Assembly (NCBI RefSeq): GCF_030272615.1
Contig: NC_081413.1
Location: forward strand, 15,572,285-15,636,284
Direction: 5' to 3'
Origin: Cryptomeria japonica
Taxonomy: Eukaryota > Streptophyta > Pinopsida > Cupressales > Cupressaceae
Length of the DNA: 64,000 nucleotides
Shown here: piece after piece, positions 1 through 11,892 of the stretch
Layout of the letters: every line of letters begins with the position of its first letter
Position numbering within the stretch: position 1 is the stretch's first letter
Position numbers and translations under genes: made by a program
Notes under the pieces: generated by a model
What the model saw: the letters and a program-made list of their open reading frames with translations, nothing else
Database searches by the model: none
What the model was told of the DNA's origin: nothing

Positions 1-2
1 TA

Positions 3-290
3 GCATGGGTAGCAATACGCTAGATAGCCATGTGATATGAGAGATAAAAATAGATTTGTCGGCATGGGTAGCAACATGCTAGATAGCCATGCGATAGGGA
101 AGATAAATTTGGTAAGTAGTAAATTGGCCCCTACAAAGGCAAACAAAAATGATAGATCAAAAATGGTTTGGTCCCCATGTGGGCAATCTTGGAAAAGAAA
201 AATATCAAGCGGTTTGGCCCCCACCTAGGCAATCTTGGGAAAGAAAGAGATTGAGTGGTTTGGCCCCCACCTAGGAAAACATGGAAAAGT
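3..290. repeat. Two short tandem repeats in the 3' part of element B
   Basis: A unit starting GCATGGGTAGCAA is seen at 3-48 and again at 62-107, a period of 59 bases. A second repeat follows at about 164-290, about 2.7 copies of a 46-base unit starting TGGTTTGGCCCCCACCTAGG. Both lie downstream of the coding part of B when read on the minus strand. No coding signal is seen here. Confidence 0.7.
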
Positions 291-770
291 AGCCAATAAA
301 AGATACTAATGAAAAGGATAAAAAGATAAATGTAGATATGATGCCCCCCCCCCCCCACCCTTAGAATGATATGCATGGAAGGAATTTCATTTTAAGGAGA
401 AGAGAAGTTGTGGCATGTCAACATAGAAAGATGTTTCCATGGAATGCTACCATGAGAGGATGACACAAAAATATCCACAACATCAGCGATGAAATGCAAG
501 AGGATAGGGGGATCTGATAGTCTGGCATCATAACCCATAGCAATGACAAAAGATACACAATGCAACTACAAGATGGTATATCACCATAGCACCAGAGTTT
601 TCGGATCTGAAGAAGAGCACATGAAGACAAAGATAAAATAAAAATTCAGGTCAACATGGAAGAAGGCAAAGGATTCCCCCATCGCTTTGCATCATTCCTG
701 AATGTCAAAAAGAAAGATACAATAGATAGAAGAAGTAGAGAGATAAATAGAGGAAAGTGTATGACAAAAA

Positions 771-905
771 ATCCCTTGTATTTGAGCACCTACGAGGTAA
801 CATGGGTCCTTTAGGAGAGCACAACATATAAAGATAGTCAACCTCCTGTATCGAAGTACCTACGAAGTAACCTGGGTCCTTCGAGAGGGAACAAATAGAT
901 AAAGA
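771..905. repeat. Two-copy tandem repeat, about 70-base period
   Basis: Two diverged copies contain the shared core CACCTACGAGGTAACATGGG and CCTACGAAGTAACCTGGG, each followed by GTCCTT and an A/G-rich stretch. They lie between the coding extension of B and its left repeats. The rest of 291-980 shows no recognisable gene. A C-rich homopolymer run sits at about 343-356. Confidence 0.6.
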
Positions 906-979
906 AAGTACAGGGGAACACAATCACACGCATACACAAGCAAGTGTAGAGAAAAGATAAAAATCCTAAAGATCATCCC

Positions 980-2357
980 TTAGGAGATCATCATCCTTCC
1001 AATCTAGATCATAGAGAGAAGGGGGACAAGCTCATAGAGGAACCACCGCAAGGCATTCACCAGGTGCCTCACCAACAATGAGAGCAAGGGATGAAGCAAT
1101 GGTGATAGCCGCATCCACAATCTCGGAGGAGGTAAGGGTCAACGATCACGTGAAGATTGTGGACAAGGTCGGGATGGCCTCCAAGGAGTCAAACGTGTAG
1201 GCCTTCATGGAGGAAGTAGGTGACTCACTTAGAGAAGATGAAACAATAATAGGACTGCCAGCCTCTGGAAGAGGTGCAGTGACAAATTTGAGAGAAGGTG
1301 GGGCCTTCTCGATCACGTATATAGAAACAAGAAGACCAACAGGCACTGAAGCAAGTAGAGGAGGGGATGAGGAGCATACCTATAAGGATTTGCATCATCA
1401 AAACTTTGGGATGGGGCCCTAATTGAACTTGTGCTTAGATGGGACAAGAGTGTCAGACCTCCTATTGACCATAGTAGGCTGGAGGACCTTAGGAAAACTC
1501 GGATGCTGAAGTGGCGGTGAAACAAGCAAGGTAGACAAAGTTGCACTAGGCATCACCAGCGTGTGCAACATATTAAGAGGCTGGGACAAGGGAGGCATGT
1601 CCAGCAAAGAAGTGATAAGAGGTGGCTCCAAAGAGGGAGCAATAAAAACCTGCACCCATTTAGGGGGAGGTTCATCAACAGGTCTTGAAGTAGCAGGAAG
1701 CAAAACCGAAGTAGACGCAGAGACAGAAGTGACCGCAAAGATGGGCTCTGAGACAATGGCGTTGGGTGCAAAGGACACCCCAATGGACTACAAAGTAGCA
1801 CTATGCTCTCAAGCTCTAGCTCATTGAAAGCATTTACTCTCACACGCACGCTGATTTTGATAAAGGTGGGGAGCACTAACCAAAGCTTGAGAGGATTCAG
1901 GAGCATCATGCTCCATGGGAGAGGCCTCCACAACTGTATCAAGGAAAAAAGGTCCAACGAATGGAATAGGAGGTGCATCCTGGAGAGGTGACACATCCAC
2001 AACAATGAGTGCCCTACCTCGCTTTGCTTGAGGAGCGATTGAGAGAACAGAGGGTGCCAACACGGGCTATGAAGCAGGAGCAAGTGGTGACAAATTAACA
2101 TGAGAAGAGAACCTCCCTTTTTCCTAATGAGAGGATCAAGGAATGTCAGTCATGGTCGGTAGTTAAAAGGGAGCGCGGGTTGCAAACTTTGACAACATGG
2201 GTGCCTTTCCTTTGGCTACGCTAAGCGAAATCGTAGGAATAGTAGACACTGCTAGAGATTGTGCGATCCTAAGTGGATGTGGGGGTCTATCTAAAGGATC
2301 AGGCTTAGCCCCAACCCCTAACAATGAGGGGAAATGAGGCACCACCCACTCCATCAC
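980..2357 (-). pseudogene. Pro/Ser/Ala-rich extension downstream of the element B protease
   Basis: One minus-strand frame can be followed from about 2357 to about 980 (roughly 460 codons). It is broken by several in-frame stops but no obvious shift. The composition is strongly Pro, Ser, Ala, Leu and Val, for example SPLAPAS and PLPEAGSPIIVSSS. I recognise no enzyme motif, and nothing resembling RT. It occupies the position taken in element D by a shorter Pro/Ser-rich tail (40794-41618), so I infer a family-specific C-terminal extension of the Gag-protease polyprotein. A protease-to-RT linker is the alternative if pol exists outside the window. Opposite-strand open frames here are shadows. 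Confidence 0.5.
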
Positions 2358-2592
2358 CGGGATAGATGGAGTGACTCGATGTAGGGAAATGCAATGAAAA
2401 ACTAGGTTGTGTTGACTTAGGAGATGACTGCCCCATCTTATATTGATAGTACATATGATACATCAAATCACCACAGGGAACCATGGTCCCCACCGAAGCA
2501 GACCAAAAGTGGTCCAATGAAAAATCCCCACGGGGAATCAGGGGTCAATATCCGGTATCCTAGATGACATGCATCATTCCCTCATGGGGGAA

Positions 2593-3784
2593 CTAAAGAC
2601 AGTTATGGACAACCAAAGGGATTGCCTCCATAGTAATCATCCAAGGAATGTTGAGTTTAACCTGGAAGAGCTCTAATTTTGGAATGATTATGAACATGGA
2701 AGACACTGTCCTAGGCCCTACGAGGACCATCAAGGTGATGCTACCCAAGGGGCAGATAGAGGTTCCATCACGCTTCCTCAAAGTTGTGTGGCACTCATCA
2801 TACGTCAGCCTATGCCAACCATTCACAAAGAGAGTCTCCTCTATGATAACATCGACCCTGCTCGATGGGTCAAGCATCACACTAGTGGCAGTTTGACCAT
2901 TCAACTTGGAAGGGATATAAAGAGCAGGGTCTTCATAATACGACGCATCTAAAGGGGAAAATGACAAAGATAAATCAGATACCTCCCCCTTCTGGGCTGG
3001 GGGTGAGCTATTGGGAGTGATAGTGACCATGGTCACATATGGACCATCATCTGAAGAAGGATCTAATGCAAAGATAAAGTTTGTCTAGTGTGGAGGGAAA
3101 GGATCAATAAAAATCTGCAACTCGTGGTTGGTTTTATCGACAGAATTGTTTGATTTGTGCTTTTGCTCATCCACCTAGATTGCACCACTGTCAATGTGGT
3201 CTTGAACAACATATCGAAGATGCTAACATCACTCGGTGTCATGACCAAGAACACAATGATAACAATAGAAACTTAATCCATCATACCAACGGGGGTAGGG
3301 TCGACTATTAGACAATGGTTTAATCTCTAGAAGGGTGATAAGGTTGTCTTTCAACAATTGTTGCATTATACTTAGGTAAGATTCATTCAACTTAGTGAAA
3401 ACTCTATTCTACTATGAGCTTTGTCTGGTAGATGTTGGAGGAGCAGCCACGACATTAGCCCCGCTTTATTCTTTCTAGACCCTTTCATTGATGTACATGC
3501 AAAGGACCCACCATGAGAGTTTGAAGTGGCATCTCCGAACTATGACATGGTGTGTTGATAATTCATAAGAGCAGAGCACATGTTTGCAAAGTTCTCATAT
3601 CAGTTAAGGGATAGTTTCTTCCTCAATGTCGACTACAAATTGTTGATGAGCATTCTCCGTAGGTCACTATCTCGTAGGGAAAAGGGGATCCTAGTGGAGA
3701 TTATCTGGTACCTTGAGATGAAATATGTGACCTTCTCATTAGGCTTATGTTTACAATGAAAAAGGTTAGCAACAATGACCCTAC
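2593..3784 (-). pseudogene. Element B gag C-terminal part, zinc-finger-like motif and aspartic protease
   Basis: Minus-strand translation from 3784 gives the end of the gag capsid domain. A finger-like stretch follows near 3215-3265 (YCYHCVLGHDTE, then a Cys and a QDHID-type continuation), similar to CQFHRQPGHDTEKC in element D. The retropepsin-like domain is open at 3036-2593, with the active-site region reading MLDPSSRVDVI. The plant family usually has D-P-G or D-S-G there, so a Ser replaces the catalytic-loop Gly. The pieces lie in different frames, with stops at several points. This is a dead copy whose 5' half of gag lies at 11893-13048, beyond element A. Confidence 0.7.
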
Positions 3785-4998
3785 TGTTACTACTTATCAA
3801 ATTGCCATTAGTTTTATATACAAAGACATTCTATATTCTAGTCGGTTAATATTACCAAATCATGTAGTCTGTACACACAGAGAAGTCCATATGAACAGTC
3901 TAGTCGGTTACAGAAGGAAAACAGTCACAAAGCCCAATATACACCGAGCTATCCACCGAGTGTTATTTCATGGCTACCGAGTGGTAAAGATAAAACACCG
4001 AGTTGATATACACCGAGTGAAATGTGTTACCAGATTCATTGAACTTGGACACACATATGAAAATGTGTTACAAGATCGAGGCACACAAAACCGTTATCAC
4101 ATTGGAAATTGCACATACATATTTTGTATAATTTTGAGGTCATCTAACCAATGAAATGTTTTGCATGGTTATTTATTCAAGAAATCGTGTTTGTGAGATC
4201 GAAGCAATGAATCGGATCACCGACATAAGAAGTCTATTTATACAGCATGAATCTAGGGTTAGAAGAAGGTGTGAATGTGAGAAATGTGTGTGCATGCGTA
4301 TATGAAGCAAGACTTATGTGATACATGAGAAATCACAGAGTATTATGACTATTACAGAGACACAGAGGTCACCGAGAAGGTTATCAGAGAATAGTCGAGG
4401 AACAGAGTAAACAGAAGGGTTTACCGAGTTACTTTATGAGTTACCAAGATATATTATAGGCAAGGTAATCTTATTTTGAGCACATAGAATCTACTACAGC
4501 ATTTCAGATGTAAAGTTGCAGATATTTGTAATGATTCTATTGTAATATTTTGAAGTTGTAAGAGAAACCTTTAACAGGGTAAAAGACTCTAACCAAGTCT
4601 ATAAATTGTAAATCCTTTAACCAGGTGCTACACTTATATAGCGTTGTAAAATCCTTTAGCAAGGTAGATCTAACTGATCTTAATACTCCTAAAAGGGTAA
4701 GCTATCAGAAATAGCTAAATGTAGCTCTAACCGAGCACTCTTTATTATTGCAGTAGTGAAGTTGTGGGTGCCATCCCCACCGCAGTTTTTCTCTCTAACC
4801 AAGAGTTTCTGCATGACCAAAATATATGTGCTATGGAGTGAATCATGTATGAATGTTATCTGTTGATTATAGTTTTGTTTTATGTTACTGCACTATTATG
4901 TTTATGTAAAACAGTAAGGTTATTACAAAAGAAAAGTTTTGGAGTATTGATTCACCCCTCCCCTCTCAGTACATTAGCTTTCCATATTGGGCCTAACA
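3785..4998 (+). repeat. Element A 5' LTR
   Basis: Starts TGTTACTACTTATCA and ends TTGGGCCTAACA. A TATA-like TATTTATA is at 4235-4242. Near the 3' end are repeated phrases such as CTTTAACAGGGT and CTTTAACCAGGTG (about 4560-4745), then an inverted repeat GTGGG/CCCAC (4764-4768 and 4776-4780). An open frame that starts in the LTR at 4845 runs in phase into the gag frame. Its N-terminal part is translated LTR and is probably not used. Confidence 0.92.
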
Positions 4999-5000
4999 AT

Positions 5001-5012
5001 TGGTATCAGAGC
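5001..5012 (+). promoter_or_regulatory. Primer-binding site of element A (initiator tRNA-Met type)
   Basis: TGGTATCAGAGC begins two bases after the LTR end. This is the standard plant copia-type primer site complementary to the 3' end of initiator tRNA-Met. Confidence 0.92.
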
Positions 5013-5060
5013 TTGAATCTTGGAAAAGGGTTTAACTACCTAAAGAGAAAGATCTTATCA

Positions 5061-6413
5061 ATGGAAGGCTATAAACAATCTCAGAGGATTGTGTATCTAC
5101 AAGAAGAGCTAGATAATGCAAATCAAGTGATTGCAGACATGCAAAGGCAAATGCAAAAATCTCTGAAAGTAAGGAGAAGATTATCTGATGACTTGCAGGA
5201 TTCTCAAGAGTTAGTGGAACAAATCGAGACATCATCTGACAACAGTATATCTGAAGAGATTGAAGAAATGATCAGAATGTTGAAAGAAAAGAACAAAGCA
5301 TTGGTTGATCAACTAAAAGCAATGAAAAGAGAACATGAACATTTCAATACATAGATGACTGAAAATTTAGATGCATTAAGGATAGCCGAGGATAAAGCAA
5401 GAGATCTACAAAGAGAGAAAAAACAACTTGAATTCTTAGTATCTGGTAAGAATGATGAAATCATAAGGCTAACTGGTATTCAACAAAATCTGACATATCA
5501 ACTAGGTTATACACATCATGAAGCAAATCTGAAAGATGATGAGAATCAAACATTGAAACTTGAAGTATCAAGGTTGAGCAATGAACTTGAAACAGAAAAG
5601 AAATCCAAGGAAACACTGAAGAAGAGTTATGAAGCATCAAAGATGATGGATGAGCAACTGAACACAAGATGACCCTACAAAGAAGGAGGACTCGGTTACA
5701 AAGGAAAAGACTCTACCGAGAAGGGAATCTGCACTACCGAGAGAGGAGAATCATCAAAACAAGCTGAAAGAAGGAATAACATCAAAAGGAAGAAGCCTAC
5801 TTGCTACTACTATGGAAATCAAGGTCATACTGCCAATATGTGTCAAATCAGAAAAGGTAAGCAACCAAATACCACTAAGACCAATGGTTATTGTTACAAT
5901 TGCAATAAATATGGTCACACATCTAATCAATGTAGGACAAAGTCTATTAACAATTATCAGAAGGCAAAATTCAAAGGGTTTTGCAAAAACTGCAATAGTT
6001 ATGGACATAGTACCAAGAAGTGTTGGTTTAAGCAAAAGAACCACATATGGTCTGCACACCGAGCAAATACTAGAGGTTACCAAACTCACACAGATCCTTA
6101 CCAACAATATTATGTAGTACCATGGGATTACAATACAAGGATATGGTGTGAATGTTGTGGAAGATGTGGACATATAAGTGCCAACTGCTTTATAAGGTTT
6201 GGAATGAATAACCGAAGATCATGGAGAAATCCTGGTATGGCATGTTTTCATTGTCACAAAGTTGGACATTTAGCTAGAGATTGCAGAGATCAACCTAGAG
6301 AACACACTGAGGAAATAAAAGAGAAATTAAAGATGATTTGGAGAAAGAAGGAAATTGTTTCAAATGAAGGAAGAACCTTACCTACTGAGTTAGGTGCTCC
6401 CACTCCAAATTAA
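5061..6413 (+). CDS. Element A Gag-like protein: coiled coil plus CCHC zinc-knuckle array (two in-frame stops)
   Basis: From ATG 5061 (MEGYK), one frame of 450 codons runs to TAA at 6411-6413. It is interrupted only by TAG at 5352-5354 and TGA at 5670-5672. Residues about 1-200 are charged heptad-like sequence that should form a long coiled coil. The C-terminal half has CCHC knuckles at about 5802-5843 (second Cys replaced by Tyr), 5892-5933 (CYNCNKYGHTSNQC), 5982-6023, 6147-6188 and 6243-6284 (CFHCHKVGHLARDC), so four intact and one degenerate. Such knuckles bind nucleic acid in retroelement Gag. No typical capsid domain is recognisable. I start at 5061 because upstream codons belong to the LTR and PBS. 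The two stops look like later damage. Confidence 0.7.
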
Positions 6414-6960
6414 TCGGTAAAGGTATGAAGGGACTACATTCTCACAAGGTTAAATCTTAAACAGTTCCTATTTAAGTATGTACTGAATTCAAAATATGCA
6501 TAGTAAGATGTAGGAGTAAGTTTGAAATTCTATCAAAGTTTTTGGAGCACTTTACAAGAAAACTATTAAGTCGGTGAATTCAGCAAGCCTATCAAGTCAG
6601 TATATGAAGGAAATCTGGTTACTCAGTTAAAGCACAAAAAGGGAAAGAAAGTTAAGTGAACCGAGTGCATTTAATGTCTTTGACCTAACTTGCACAAAGC
6701 CCGATAAGGTATTTTTGAGTACTTAAAAGGTTTTTTGCGGTCATTTTCATTCACCAAGTTTTCGAGAAGTAGAGCAGAGCGAATCAAGGCGATCAAACCA
6801 TCTTCAAAGCAAAATCCAAGGTATTTACATCGAATCTCATCGCATTGCTAAGCTGGTTTACCGAACTCATTAAGTTGTTATCTACTGAGTGTGAAGTGTC
6901 TGCCATTTGTTAAGTTCTCAAACCCTAAGGTTCCTGTATCAATTTTTATCTAAAATCAAA
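6414..6960 (+). other. Spacer between the two reading frames of element A
   Basis: About 550 bases, AT-rich, with repeated GTCGGT/TCAGT/CCGAGT words also seen in the LTR. A frame opens at 6907 before the preferred ATG at 6961. I see no gene. It could act as leader for the second frame. Confidence 0.4.
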
Positions 6961-9900
6961 ATGGCATCTAAGATCCAAGACCCCATTGTTGTCACTAATG
7001 TAGAAAAGCCCTCACTAAAATACTCTATGACTCCCAAAATTGCATCTGAACCGGATGACAAGACTGCTTTTTCACTCATCCCGGATCAAGTCTTATTAGT
7101 CGAGGATGTGAGATTCTTCACAAAATGTCGTGTTGAAGAACTCGGTCATGTTGAGATCAAGGATGCATACGATGAATTGTGCACAGATGGTAAAATGGAT
7201 AACAAGTATGAGCATATCAAAATCAAGGGATTGACTGAAGCCCTAACCTATCCCCGTGTGTTCAAACCCCAGTGGGTCAAGTTTGTACTAAGCCAAGTGC
7301 ATGACGATTTCATGTGGCTACAAGAGCAACCATTTAAGATCACTAGAGAAATCATTCATCTGATCACTGGTTACCCTATTTATGATCATGCCCCAACACA
7401 AAAAATGATATCACAGAAGGAATTGATCAGTTTGATTGGAGTTGAATCAGATTACAGAGGTCTAAAGTTGAACAATGTTACTGATCCTGAACTCAAATTC
7501 GCCATCAGAGTAATTGCTTACTGTTTCTTCCAATCGGCAAGGGAAAACAGTGTACCCTGTGCAGTAGTGGACTTAGCATACAAAATTGTTAAGAAAGGCA
7601 TGAAAGTTGACTTGTGTGAAGTATTGCTGAAGAACTTGTTTGAAAATTTGAACACAATCAGGAAGCCGAAGAAGAACAACTCGGCAAACACTCTAAAACT
7701 TGGATCACTACTTGTGTGTATGTTTTTCTACTATGAGAATTTTTTTCCAATAGTCGGTAAAGTTGTTTGGGAACTACACCGACCAATCACCCATCGGATC
7801 AATGACTTCATCAAGAAGTTAGGTGATAACTTTAATGATATAATGGATGATTACTTCAGCAAGTTCCAAGAAAAAATGCATAACAGGTACCGAATTCCAC
7901 CACAGCTGGTAGAAAAATACAAAGATGAAATATGTTTTGAGGTAGACACCGATTACTATTATGTGAATGTTGTGGAACTGAGGACTCAATCTTTGTCACC
8001 TATGGGTTACGAGATTGATTTTTATATCACACAACAGCAAATTGATGCCTATCTATCATTACCAAGGCATACTACCGAGCTGAGGTATGGAACCTATGAA
8101 GAAAGGAAAGAAAAAGTAAAAATGAGCATTGTAGTACCTAAGGCTACAAGAAAAGATACAAAGATGATTAAGGTATTAACTGAGAAATTTGGAGAAGAGT
8201 CTTCCTCCACACCTGTCAAAGGAGTTCTAGCCATCACTGAAGAGGAGACAGAAGCCCAAGAAGCAACCATAACTTTTAGCACCGAATTGCCTCAGGGAAA
8301 AGTGTTGAAGAGAAAGAAACAGGGCACTTAAATGGTCCTACCGACCCCTCCAACAAAGAGACCTAACACAAGGGCATCTACTGCATCACCGAGTAAGAAA
8401 CAAAAGACTGTTGTCATTCCTAAGGTAACTAGAACTTACAAGAAATCTACTCAGAGACTCATTTTGCCAAAAGAGTCGAGTGATACCGAATCTGAAGATG
8501 CAAATAAATTTTAGATTATGAAAAGCAAGAAGGTAGATGTACATAGTGTAGAAATTTTTTGTAATAATCTAAAGGAATATGGTGGATTTGGTGGATTCAA
8601 ATTTGTTAAATATGAATCCAGATCTGCTGATGAAAAGAGGCAAATTGAAGAAGCTGTCATTTGTACACTTCTCAAATTCTAAGTGGTACCATTAGAAGTA
8701 TGTAATTCTATTCCTAAGGAATTGTATGCACATATTGAAACCAGATGGCAATATGCCCTAGACTCAGAGAAACAAATCAGAGAAAGAAGTTTGGTGCATC
8801 TCTTTCCTGATATGTCGGTTGATGAAATAAAAGAACATTTGACAAATAGCCAAACTCAATTTATAGTAAAACAAAAGGCCTTGAAATTGATGAATGGCCT
8901 GTATATAGAGGTAGAGAAGGAAACAAAAGAGCAATGGAAGACCATCTTTCAAAGAAAGAATGCTGGTGAACAATCTACAGTGGAAATAGTCGATGTCACT
9001 GACCAAGAGCCTGATGTCACTGAGCAAGACCTTGCAAACACCATTCAAATAGATGAAGATATCATGGATGTAGAGGCACCTAAACAAGAAATGATAAAAG
9101 GCAATGCTTATGCAAAACTTGTCTCCAGTGAATCTATTTTGGAACAAGTTCAGCCTTACCCACCGATCAATCAACCTGCTACAATAGAAGCTCCTCAGGC
9201 TACAGGTGAAGACACCGAAGGTCAAAAGTCTACAGTAGAAGGTACTTCACAAGAACCAACCTCTCAAGCACCTTCTAGCACGGAAAATGTTACAGTTGAG
9301 ACACCAAGCACCGAGACACCGAAGGACACTATCGAGGCTAAAGAAACTAACAAAAGTGTTGTCTCTACTGAGAAACCTACCGAGGGTCCTCAAGCCTTTC
9401 AAGCTATAGTAGTGGTTCACCCGGTGAAAGGTAAAGAAAAGAAGTTGAAAAAGCATAGTTTTAAAATTGATTTATCAAAACCGATAGTGTTGCCTAATGT
9501 AGACATCTCCAAACTGAAAGGGCAAGCACTCAATGAATTCAGTGAACTGTGCAAAGCAAAGGCCGTCGAACAAGAGAAGCAACTGGCCATTCAGAGGAAG
9601 ACTAAAGTACTTCAGAAGGTAAAGACCTTACTATCAGATATGCTACCTTCAGCTACAGTATCAACCGATGCAGCCATCCATATTCAATTGGATGAACTCC
9701 TCAATCAGATTGAGACATCTGGAGTAGATGCATCTGAATACTTGAGCAAACTAAAAGATAAGGAGATAAATGCTAAAATGATAGAGGAAGTACAAAAATC
9801 AATTGCTATTGGCAAGGTAAAACTTGTCAAATTTATTGCTGAGTTGTCCCCTCAACTCAAGCACATTCTTTCATTATTTTAGAAACTCTGCACATTTTCT

Positions 9901-10323
9901 TTATTTCTTAAGGACATTAAGAATAAAATAGAAGCAATTGAGAAAGAGATCACCGATCTTTCAAATAAGTTGACCCCCAAGTCAAATTCAGTTCAGAACT
10001 TTTATACTAAGCTTCAACAGCTCATGGCTCAACAATTAGAACTGAGGAATGAAGAACACAAGATCAGGATGGACATAATGACACTTCAAACATTATTCCT
10101 TCCTCATCTTTCATCTGTTCAAGAACAGCTAAACTGAGCCACTTCTCTCTCTACTACAAAAGAAGGAAGCACTCTAGATGGCCTAATTTCATTATTGGCT
10201 GATATTAATGCACAGAATTCTTTAATGGATAGTGTTAAGGATGCACTTTCTATCGCCCTCACTGATGCCCAGACAAAGTACAAATCCATTTTTGATCAGT
10301 TGCCACCTCCCAATGGTAACTAA
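6961..10323 (+). CDS. Element A second frame: large unrecognised protein of about 1,120 codons (five in-frame stops)
   Basis: One frame can be read without a shift from ATG 6961 (MASKIQDP) to TAA 10321-10323. Interruptions are TAA 8329, TAG 8512, TAA 8680, TAG 9880 and a TGA near 10135. Residues about 1-455 look globular, with LVEDVRFFTKCRVEELGH and FKITREIIHLITGYPIYD. A Thr/Glu/Pro-rich linker spans about 8980-9420, followed by a basic patch (VKGKEKKLKKHSFKIDL) and a Gln/Lys/Glu-rich, probably coiled-coil C-terminus (9500-10320). No RT, integrase, RNase H, protease or transmembrane signature is seen. The phrase around ITGYP loosely recalls plant transposon proteins built around I..LLG.P motifs (for example Transposase_32), but I cannot assign a family. 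It fills the place of pol. Confidence 0.65.
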
Positions 10324-10678
10324 ATTTTGATGTTTGTCAAAAAGGGGGAGTATATCAGAGTATATCATCACGAGTGTATAGTATTCAAAGTATCAAACAA
10401 CCAGAGTGTAGTATACAGGGGGAGTATACCGAGCAGAGAATGAGTAGAATATGTAGAGTATCCAAGAGTAGTAAACCGAGCATGAATAGATGAAAGAACA
10501 GTGATTATAGAGTTTTGTACAGCATATTGATAAGGGGAGTATATTTGATTATACTATTTCAATGACTAATGTATATACTGCATGTTTAGTCAATTTTGTA
10601 ATGTATACAGATTTTTTTTTAGTAATGACTTTGAAAGTAGTTTTGTCAAACATCTCAACTAATGTCAAAAGGGGAGAT
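10324..10678 (+). other. 3' noncoding region of element A with polypurine tract
   Basis: No gene is seen. A purine-rich GTCAAAAAGGGGGAG stands at about 10337-10351, right after the second frame. The likely functional polypurine tract AAAAGGGGAGAT lies at 10667-10678, ending at the right LTR. Two tract-like segments in one 3' region are also known from some copia elements. Confidence 0.7.
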
Positions 10679-11892
10679 TGTTACTACTTATCATATTGCC
10701 ATTAGTTTTATATACAAAGTCATTATATATTCTAGTCGGTTAATATTACCGAATCATGCAGTCAATACACATAGAGAAGTCGGTTTGAACAGTCTATTCG
10801 GTTACAGAAGGAAAACAATCACAAAGCCTAGTATACACTGAGCTGTCTACCAAGTGTTATTTCATGGCTACTAAGTGGTAAAGATAAAACACCGAGTTGA
10901 TATACCCCGAGTGAAACGTGTTACCAGATTCATTGAACCTGGACACACATATGAAAATGTGTTACAAGATCGAGGCACACAGAATCGTTATCACATTGGA
11001 AATTGCACATACAGATTTTGTATAATTTTGAGGTCATCTAACCAATGAAATATTTTACATGGTTATTTATTCTAGAAATCATGTTTGTAAGATCGAAGTA
11101 ATGAATCGGATCACCAACATAAGAAGTCTATTTATACAGCATGAATCTAGGGTTAGAAGAAGGTGTGAATGTGAGAAATGTGTGTGCATGCGTATATGAA
11201 GCAAGACTTATGTGATACATGAGAAATCACAGAGTATTATGACTGTTACAGAGACACAGAGGTCACCGAGAAGGTTATCAGAGAACAGTCGAGGAACAGA
11301 GTAAACAAAAGGGTTTACCAAGTTACTTTATGAGTTATCGAGGTATGCTATAGGCAAGGTAATCTTATTTTGAGCACATAGAATCTACTATAGTATTTCA
11401 GATGTAAAGTTGCAGATATTTGTAATGATTCTATTGTAATATTTTGAAGTTGTAAGAGAAACCTTTAACAGGGTAAAAGACTCTAACCAAGTCTATAAAT
11501 TGTAAATCCTTTAACCAGGTGCTACACTTATATAGTGTTGTAAAATCCTTTAGCAAGGTAGATCTAACTGATCTTAATACTCCTAACAGGGTAAGCTATT
11601 AGAAATAGCTAAATGTATCTCTAACCGAGTACTCTTTGTTATTGTAGTAGTGAAGTTGTGGGTGTCATCCCCACCGCAGTTTTTCTCTCTAACCAAGAGT
11701 TTCTGTGTGACCAAAATATATGTGTTATGGAGTGAATCATGTATGAATGTTATTTGTTCATTATAGTTTTGTTTTATGTTAGTGCACTATTCTATTTATG
11801 TAAAATAGTAAGGTTATTACAAAAGAAAAGTTTTGGAGTATTGATTCACCCCTCCCCTCTCAGTACATTAGCTTTCCATATTGGGCCTAACA
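10679..11892 (+). repeat. Element A 3' LTR
   Basis: Same length as the 5' LTR, with a TATA-like TATTTATA at 11129-11136. It is followed directly by the second CCTAC copy, after which the minus-strand gag of element B resumes. Differences from the 5' LTR are mostly C/T and G/A changes. Confidence 0.92.

Larger units (their letters stand above)
3785..11892 (+). mobile_element. Element A: complete non-autonomous LTR retrotransposon without pol, inserted in element B gag
   Basis: Both ends can be fixed exactly. CCTAC stands directly before the left LTR (3780-3784) and directly after the right LTR (11893-11897). The LTRs are 3785-4998 and 10679-11892, each 1214 bases, starting TGTTACTACT and ending GGGCCTAACA. 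A PBS complementary to initiator tRNA-Met follows the left LTR after two bases, and a polypurine tract precedes the right LTR. Inside are a Gag-like frame (5061-6413) and a second long frame (6961-10323). No protease, integrase, RT or RNase H motif is visible. LTR identity looks about mid-90s percent by eye (not computed), with most differences in the first 350 bases. Confidence 0.92.

Noticed and set aside
1207-1991. Plus-strand open frames opposite the B extension
   Set aside because: Shadows of a low-complexity minus-strand frame, with no motif.
5001-5012. tRNA gene at the PBS sequences
   Set aside because: Only the short complement of a tRNA 3' end is present, with no tRNA body.
4845-5060. 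Hydrophobic N-terminus (MYECYLLIIVLFYV) in phase with the element A gag, like a signal peptide
   Set aside because: It lies in the LTR and PBS, and the 3' LTR copy (11739-11924) gives the same peptide, so it is translated LTR and unlikely to be part of the protein.
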